NCBI GenBank assembly: GCA_030690925.1
Contig: JAUYFO010000080.1
Coordinates: forward strand, 1 to 7,813
Direction: 5' to 3'
Length of the DNA stretch: 7,813 nucleotides
Source: Candidatus Moraniibacteriota bacterium
Lineage (GTDB): Bacteria; Patescibacteriota; Minisyncoccia; Moranbacterales; UBA1568
The notes beneath the pieces were generated by a model, which saw only the letters and a program-made list of their open reading frames with translations, did not search any database and was not told where the DNA came from. The translations under genes and the position numbers were made by a program. Below, piece after piece: positions 4,437-7,813 of the stretch (the first letter of the stretch is position 1; each line of letters begins with the position of its first letter).

Positions 4437-6058
4437 GTTTCATTCACCACTCGGCCACCGAGTATGCTGAGAGCTTGGTTGATGAGCGGATTTTCATCGG
4501 CTACGGGGCTGGAGGCTGCATTCTGAGTGTTTTCGAGAACGATGACCAACTTCATTTTAGCTCCTAGGATGGTATCAAAGGCCTTTTCCAGTGTCAATTG
4601 ATTGACCTTCTCATCCAGACGCTCCTTGTGAAAGGGGTACTTCACCGCGATAACGATAGTAGAACCATCAGTTTCGATGGGCCGGGCACTTGAGAGACCA
4701 AGCGTGATAGAGGCATTGAGTCGTTTGGCGGTATCGAGGATGGCTTGCCAGTGGGTCTTGATATGGGACAAATCAAAAAGCGCTTTTTTCGTTTCGTTGG
4801 TTCTCCCTTCCTTCTCTGTACTTACTGTTACTGCTTGCTGTTTGTTGTTTCCCTCTATAGTACTCTGTGTTTTTGAAGGTTCTTTTTTTGGCGGAGCGGC
4901 AGTGAGTGGACTTGCTACCTCGGTTGTGGCCGACAGTGGTAAATCTTTTTGGGCCGGTGGTTGTTCATGGCTGTTTGCCAGGATCTTGACAATGGCAATT
5001 TCGAGCGGTAGTTCAGGAATGACGGCTGTCTTGGTCGTTCCTTGGGCCACCTGGAAGTGTTCTAGCATCGTGACAATCTCAATGGGCGTGAAGAGAGCGC
5101 TTAGTTCTGTTAGGCTCGCTTTTTGCTCACTAGTGAGTTCTCCGAGGAGCGCCAGACCTTTCTCCTGATTGGTGTTGACGAGGAGGAGGTCGCGGAGGAA
5201 GTGAAGAATGAGGCCAGTGAACAAAGAAAGATCAGCGCCGCTTTGAGCGATTTTTCGAACCAGTGCGAGGCTAGGGTAGAGCATGTTTTCTCCGATGAGG
5301 CGGATAAGCGCGGTGACGCTTTCTTTTTTGGTAGTACCCAGGACTTCGGTGACTGTATCTTCGGTAATAGGCGAAGCGCCCAGTGCGACGATCTGCATGA
5401 GGAGTGATTCGGCATCACGCATTCCTCCTTCAGCAGAGAAAGCGATAATTTCGAGCGCTTCTTTGGAGATTATCAGTTTTTCTTCTTTGGCGATGCGAGA
5501 GAGTTTCTCCACGATACTGGTGACGAGGAAACGGGAGAGATCGAAACGCTGACAACGGGAAATAATGGTGTCGGGTACTTTGTGGAGGGCTGTGGTGGCC
5601 AGAATGAAAACGACGTGGGCCGGTGGCTCCTCTAATGTCTTGAGGAGAGCATTGAAAGCGCCAATCGAGAGCATGTGGACTTCGTCGATGATATAGATCT
5701 TGTGGGAACCGACGGCTGGCGGCAAACTTACGGTTTCCCGGAGCTCTCGGATATTGTCGACTCCAGTATGAGAGGCGGCATCAATTTCAATGATGTCAAA
5801 GCTGCGGCCTTCAGCTACCAGGAGACAGTGGATGCATGTGCCACAAGCTTCCGCTCCTTTTCGTTTGGAACAGTTAATCGCTTTGGCAAAAAGTCTGGCC
5901 AGGGTAGTTTTTCCGGTACCGCGAGGACCAGTAAAGAGGTAGGCCTGAGCTACGCGGCCAAGTTTGAGAGCATTTACAAGTGTGGTGACGATATGCTTTT
6001 GACCAATGACTTCAGAAAACTTCTGAGGACGGTATTTGCGGTAAAAGGTAGTGGACAT
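4433..6058 (-). CDS. dnaX: DNA polymerase III subunit tau/gamma (clamp loader)
   Basis: This 541-residue AAA+ ATPase is the motor of the clamp loader that places the beta clamp on primed DNA. Visible elements are Walker A GPRGTGKT (44-51), zinc cysteines C63, C72, C75 and C78 with the same spacing as other DnaX proteins, Walker B IYIIDEVH (121-128), sensor 1 FILATT (151-156), the arginine-finger motif SRC (167-169) and sensor 2 GGMRD (211-215). The collar domain runs to about 360. A Pro/Lys/Thr-rich linker spans about 361-425, and a C-terminal domain of the tau type spans 428-541. A run of seven A (4883-4889) lies in the linker and might allow slippage to shorter gamma-like forms. No Shine-Dalgarno sequence precedes the ATG. 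The stop overlaps the NTF2-like start; recR, a common dnaX neighbour, is not next to it. Confidence 0.97.
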   Translation of the reverse strand: MSTTFYRKYRPQKFSEVIGQKHIVTTLVNALKLGRVAQAYLFTGPRGTGKTTLARLFAKAINCSKRKGAEACGTCIHCLLVAEGRSFDIIEIDAASHTGVDNIRELRETVSLPPAVGSHKIYIIDEVHMLSIGAFNALLKTLEEPPAHVVFILATTALHKVPDTIISRCQRFDLSRFLVTSIVEKLSRIAKEEKLIISKEALEIIAFSAEGGMRDAESLLMQIVALGASPITEDTVTEVLGTTKKESVTALIRLIGENMLYPSLALVRKIAQSGADLSLFTGLILHFLRDLLLVNTNQEKGLALLGELTSEQKASLTELSALFTPIEIVTMLEHFQVAQGTTKTAVIPELPLEIAIVKILANSHEQPPAQKDLPLSATTEVASPLTAAPPKKEPSKTQSTIEGNNKQQAVTVSTEKEGRTNETKKALFDLSHIKTHWQAILDTAKRLNASITLGLSSARPIETDGSTIVIAVKYPFHKERLDEKVNQLTLEKAFDTILGAKMKLVIVLENTQNAASSPVADENPLINQALSILGGRVVNET

Positions 6059-6099
6059 ACGTAAAAATGTGAAAATTGGTACTTGAAAATTGTTCTTCT

Positions 6100-6128
6100 A
6101 GTATAGCTTTTTTAGAGTAATAAAAAAA
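6100..6128 (-). promoter_or_regulatory. Probable dnaX promoter
   Basis: On the minus strand a good -10 box TATACT (6100-6105) lies 41 nt upstream of the dnaX ATG. The position 17 nt further up is only TTTTTT, the tail of the terminator, so the -35 box is poor. RNA would begin near 6093, giving an A/T-rich leader of about 35 nt with no ribosome-binding site. Confidence 0.38.
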
Positions 6129-6150
6129 GCCCACCGAAGTAGGCTTTTTT
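6122..6150 (-). terminator. Intrinsic terminator with UUCG loop, ending the GtrA unit
   Basis: On the minus strand a 12-bp stem (A6-GCCUAC paired with GUGGGC-U6) is capped by a UUCG tetraloop closed by C-G, and the 3' arm runs into seven T. One stem pair is G·U on the minus strand but an A·C mismatch on the plus strand, so it is built for minus-strand RNA. It separates the GtrA unit from dnaX. The A/T-rich flanks could give weak function in the other direction. Confidence 0.85.
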
Positions 6151-6166
6151 GAAACAAAAACGGGGC

Positions 6167-6324
6167 TATTACCAAATGAAGTGAGTGAAGCGAAAACTTG
6201 TTTTCGTTTCCGAACGCAGTGCCGGTAAAATCAGGTGAAATACCCCGCGGCTTGCCGCGGAAAGAAACGAACAGCAGTTCGTTTTTGAGTGGAGGGCTTG
6301 CCCTGGGGTACGTACCTGTTATTT
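6167..6324. repeat. 158-bp structured repeat, copy 2
   Basis: This copy is in the same orientation as 3615-3772 with 150 of 158 positions identical. All hairpins are retained: CTTG-loop stems at 6187-6210, 6245-6260 and 6293-6304, and the third stem with loop AGCA instead of ATCA (6263-6286). The long closing helix is CAGGTG (6232-6237) with TACCTG (6313-6318), where the last pair becomes G·T. The right edge overlaps the final Lys codon and stop of the GtrA gene, and the left edge lies 16 nt past the terminator stem. The GtrA message would therefore carry its complement as the whole 3' untranslated region. No promoter reading into it on the plus strand is evident. Confidence 0.9.
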
Positions 6325-6921
6325 CTTGAAAACGAAGAATTTGTAGCCAACGAAGTTCCAGGTCAGTACGAGTACCGAAGCCGTGAGGCCACCGATATTA
6401 GCCCAGGTCTTTTCGGCAATGCCAGCGGGAGCACCAATGACGTTAACCACGAAAGCAGTGATACCAACATTGAGGAGCAGACCCACCAGGCTGACCATCA
6501 GGAACTGGGTGAATTCTTCGCCGACATTGCCCACCTCTTTTTTCTCGAAGGACCAGAACTTGTTCCAGACATAGCTGTTTATGATGGCTGCCAAGACAGA
6601 GAAGGACTTAAACACGGCGATTAGGTAGCCGCTAGAAACATCGGTGGCAAAGATGAGGAGATTGTAAATACCGAGATCGACTACGGTATTGGTTACCCCA
6701 ATGAGGCCGAATTTTGCTAACTGAAAGAAAAAGGGCCGGATCTTGGAGAGAACATAGCCGGTGGCGATGCCGAGTACAGCGCTGATTGCCAGGAGGGGGA
6801 TGAAAATGACGATGGGTATGGGGAGCTTGACGGCCAGGTTACTGAAGATGAATGGGGCCAAGATACCGATAAAGGCGCCGTTGATAGCACCGAAAACTAA
6901 GTCGCGCCAACGAAGATGCAT
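6319..6921 (-). CDS. GtrA family membrane protein
   Basis: This 200-residue polytopic membrane protein has the GtrA domain at about residues 67-199. Members flip or help move polyprenyl-linked sugars in cell-surface glycan synthesis; the biochemical role of most is inferred. Family blocks visible are LAKFGLIGVTNTVVDLGIYN (68-87), NSYVWNKFWSFEKK (115-128) and TWNFVGYKFFVFKK (187-200), with membrane segments near 70-92, 98-118, 137-160 and 173-193. Ahead of the domain is an extra membrane hairpin (about 8-27 and 34-58), so it is longer than minimal GtrA proteins. ATG at 6921 is chosen because it begins the hydrophobic protein and lies 4 nt after the upstream stop; the frame's upstream extension lies within the preceding gene and is basic, non-family sequence. 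No Shine-Dalgarno sequence is present, so translation probably relies on coupling. No glycosyltransferase is in view. Confidence 0.86.
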   Translation of the reverse strand: MHLRWRDLVFGAINGAFIGILAPFIFSNLAVKLPIPIVIFIPLLAISAVLGIATGYVLSKIRPFFFQLAKFGLIGVTNTVVDLGIYNLLIFATDVSSGYLIAVFKSFSVLAAIINSYVWNKFWSFEKKEVGNVGEEFTQFLMVSLVGLLLNVGITAFVVNVIGAPAGIAEKTWANIGGLTASVLVLTWNFVGYKFFVFKK

Positions 6922-6925
6922 AGGA

Positions 6926-7699
6926 TTATTTCTGATTGTTGATTTCTTTCTCGATTTCTTCCATATCACGGACCCAGGCATCAAGCGGCGTGGAGCTATC
7001 CATCGTAGAGGCGTGGCTACTTTCTTCTGGGGTTTCGTTTGCGGCAAGGGAGATTTCCCCGAGATCTTTTTTCCAGCTATTGATAGCACTACTTTTGTCG
7101 CTTGCTTTGGCCGCCCCAGATTGCCAATCCTTGTAATTTCCTTTTTGGATGATGTTCTCTATAGCAGCCCAAGAGCTGTCGATATCACGAGGCAAGACGA
7201 TGGCTACTTCATCTCCGGGCGTCGCCTTGAAGTAGGTGATAGAAGCCAGGAGGACACGGTGTGGCTTGCCCGAAGCTACGACGTAGTAATTCCCTGTTTC
7301 GTCCTGAGTGACCACTCCTAGGGCATGACGTCGTTCGATGGGCCCAATCTGTTTGTAAAGAAAGGTCCCGGTACTGGTAATCGTTAGTTTGAGCATATCG
7401 CCTTCTACCAACTTTGATTTGGAAGCATAGTTGGCTGGAACAGGATATTGTTTGCCATCGGTGCCAAGCATGATCTGCCCATCGAAGGTTCCCTCGATGA
7501 TGGTGCCTTCTCCGTCTCCTACCTCCATCTTTCGTGGGCGACCGGTCTTCTTCTTGCCTTCGAGTTGCAGGAGCATGGCTTTGGCTCCCTGGATCGTTTT
7601 CTCAGCACTGTTGACCATGTCACGCAGGGCCTGAATCTTGAGAGAACGTTCACTGTCATCCTTGATTTCCTCATCAGGAGGAGTAATATGCTTGGTCAT
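6926..7699 (-). CDS. Conserved uncharacterised protein with AT-hook-like motif and duplicated beta domain
   Basis: This is a 257-residue soluble protein of unknown function. I recall similar proteins from CPR genomes but cannot confirm a family name. A charged helix likely to form a coiled coil (about 12-48) leads into KKTGRPRK (50-57), which matches the AT-hook core GRP flanked by basic residues, a DNA minor-groove-binding motif. Two beta-rich modules follow (about 64-119 and 125-184). Each has the order D-x-x-G, GK-x-[YH]-x-V, an Ala-rich turn, EGD or PGDEV, then a hydrophobic strand, so they look like a tandem duplication. The tail (185-257) is polar and acidic and ends in a short charged helix. 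ATG at 7699 is chosen over a frame extending to the window edge, because the promoter lies inside that extension. GtrA follows 4 nt later. Confidence 0.8.
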   Translation of the reverse strand: MTKHITPPDEEIKDDSERSLKIQALRDMVNSAEKTIQGAKAMLLQLEGKKKTGRPRKMEVGDGEGTIIEGTFDGQIMLGTDGKQYPVPANYASKSKLVEGDMLKLTITSTGTFLYKQIGPIERRHALGVVTQDETGNYYVVASGKPHRVLLASITYFKATPGDEVAIVLPRDIDSSWAAIENIIQKGNYKDWQSGAAKASDKSSAINSWKKDLGEISLAANETPEESSHASTMDSSTPLDAWVRDMEEIEKEINNQK

Positions 7700-7784
7700 A
7701 ATTTTTTGTTTTTCACCAACCTCAAAAGAGAATACGCTCTTATAAAGACGGTGCCACTTTTCTTTGTATTTGTTTATGTCTATA

Positions 7785-7813
7785 AGTATAGAGTAATTTT
7801 TTTTCTTGAGCAA
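7785..7813 (-). promoter_or_regulatory. Promoter for the AT-hook protein/GtrA unit
   Basis: TTGCTC (7808-7813), a 17-nt spacer and TATACT (7785-7790) on the minus strand make a strong sigma-70-type match, touching the window edge. RNA would begin near 7778, leaving an A-rich leader of about 79 nt with a weak 5-bp hairpin (AAGAG/CTCTT) and only a distant GGTG before the ATG at 7699. Confidence 0.55.

Noticed and set aside
3615..6324. CRISPR array or composite transposon from the paired repeats
   Set aside because: There are just two 158-bp copies, 2.5 kb apart with ordinary housekeeping genes between, in direct orientation. No transposase, no spacers and no target-site duplication are seen.
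6289..6624. Plus-strand frame of 111 codons overlapping repeat copy 2 and the GtrA gene
   Set aside because: It runs antisense to GtrA, whose family motifs are intact. The acidic product is typical of the complement of a membrane-protein gene.
6922..7089. Extended N-terminus for GtrA, overlapping the upstream gene
   Set aside because: The extension lies wholly within the preceding gene in another frame, is highly basic and ends at a well-placed ATG (6921) where the hydrophobic protein begins.
7700..7813. N-terminal extension of the AT-hook protein up to the window edge
   Set aside because: The -35 and -10 boxes and an A-rich leader lie in this stretch, and its residues are Lys/Tyr-rich with no resemblance to a domain. 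ATG 7699 is the likelier start.

Overview
The window looks like bacterial chromosome from a member of the Candidate Phyla Radiation (Patescibacteria), perhaps a Parcubacteria-like lineage. Three things suggest this. The 257-residue protein at 6926-7699 resembles an uncharacterised family I associate with CPR genomes. Almost no start codon has a Shine-Dalgarno sequence. The tRNA gene does not encode its CCA end. No rRNA or other strong taxonomic marker is present, so this is an inference. The standard bacterial code fits: UGA ends dnaX and several other genes.

Layout, left to right. Positions 1-1800 hold three minus-strand genes: the N-terminus of a HAD-type phosphatase (cut by the window edge), a ferric-reductase-like haem membrane protein, and a DsbB/BdbC-type quinone-linked disulfide oxidase. 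A compact divergent promoter region (1802-1880) separates them from a plus-strand BaiN/YhiN-type flavoprotein (1888-3165). The 3' end of that gene overlaps, tail to tail, a small isoprenylcysteine-methyltransferase-like membrane enzyme (3146-3568, minus).

Positions 3569-3946 contain no gene but are densely structured. They hold copy 1 of a 158-bp repeat made of nested hairpins, then a 139-bp segment with inverted repeats. That segment is bounded by two 15-bp direct copies of the 3' end of the adjacent tRNA-Gln gene.

Positions 3947-6058 form a probable minus-strand unit: dnaX (clamp-loader tau/gamma subunit), an NTF2/SnoaL-like protein overlapping the dnaX stop by 4 bp, and tRNA-Gln(UUG). Positions 6122-7813 form the upstream unit: a strong promoter at the window edge, the AT-hook-bearing conserved protein, a GtrA-family membrane protein 4 nt behind it, copy 2 of the 158-bp repeat starting at the GtrA stop, and an intrinsic terminator with a UUCG loop.

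The best candidate for something undescribed is the repeat pair. Three of its hairpins carry the same CTTG tetraloop. Two of its stems contain G·T pairs that are sound only if the plus strand is the RNA. None of the eight differences between the copies breaks the proposed pairing. Second is the tRNA-Gln-flanked element. Third is the uncharacterised AT-hook protein.
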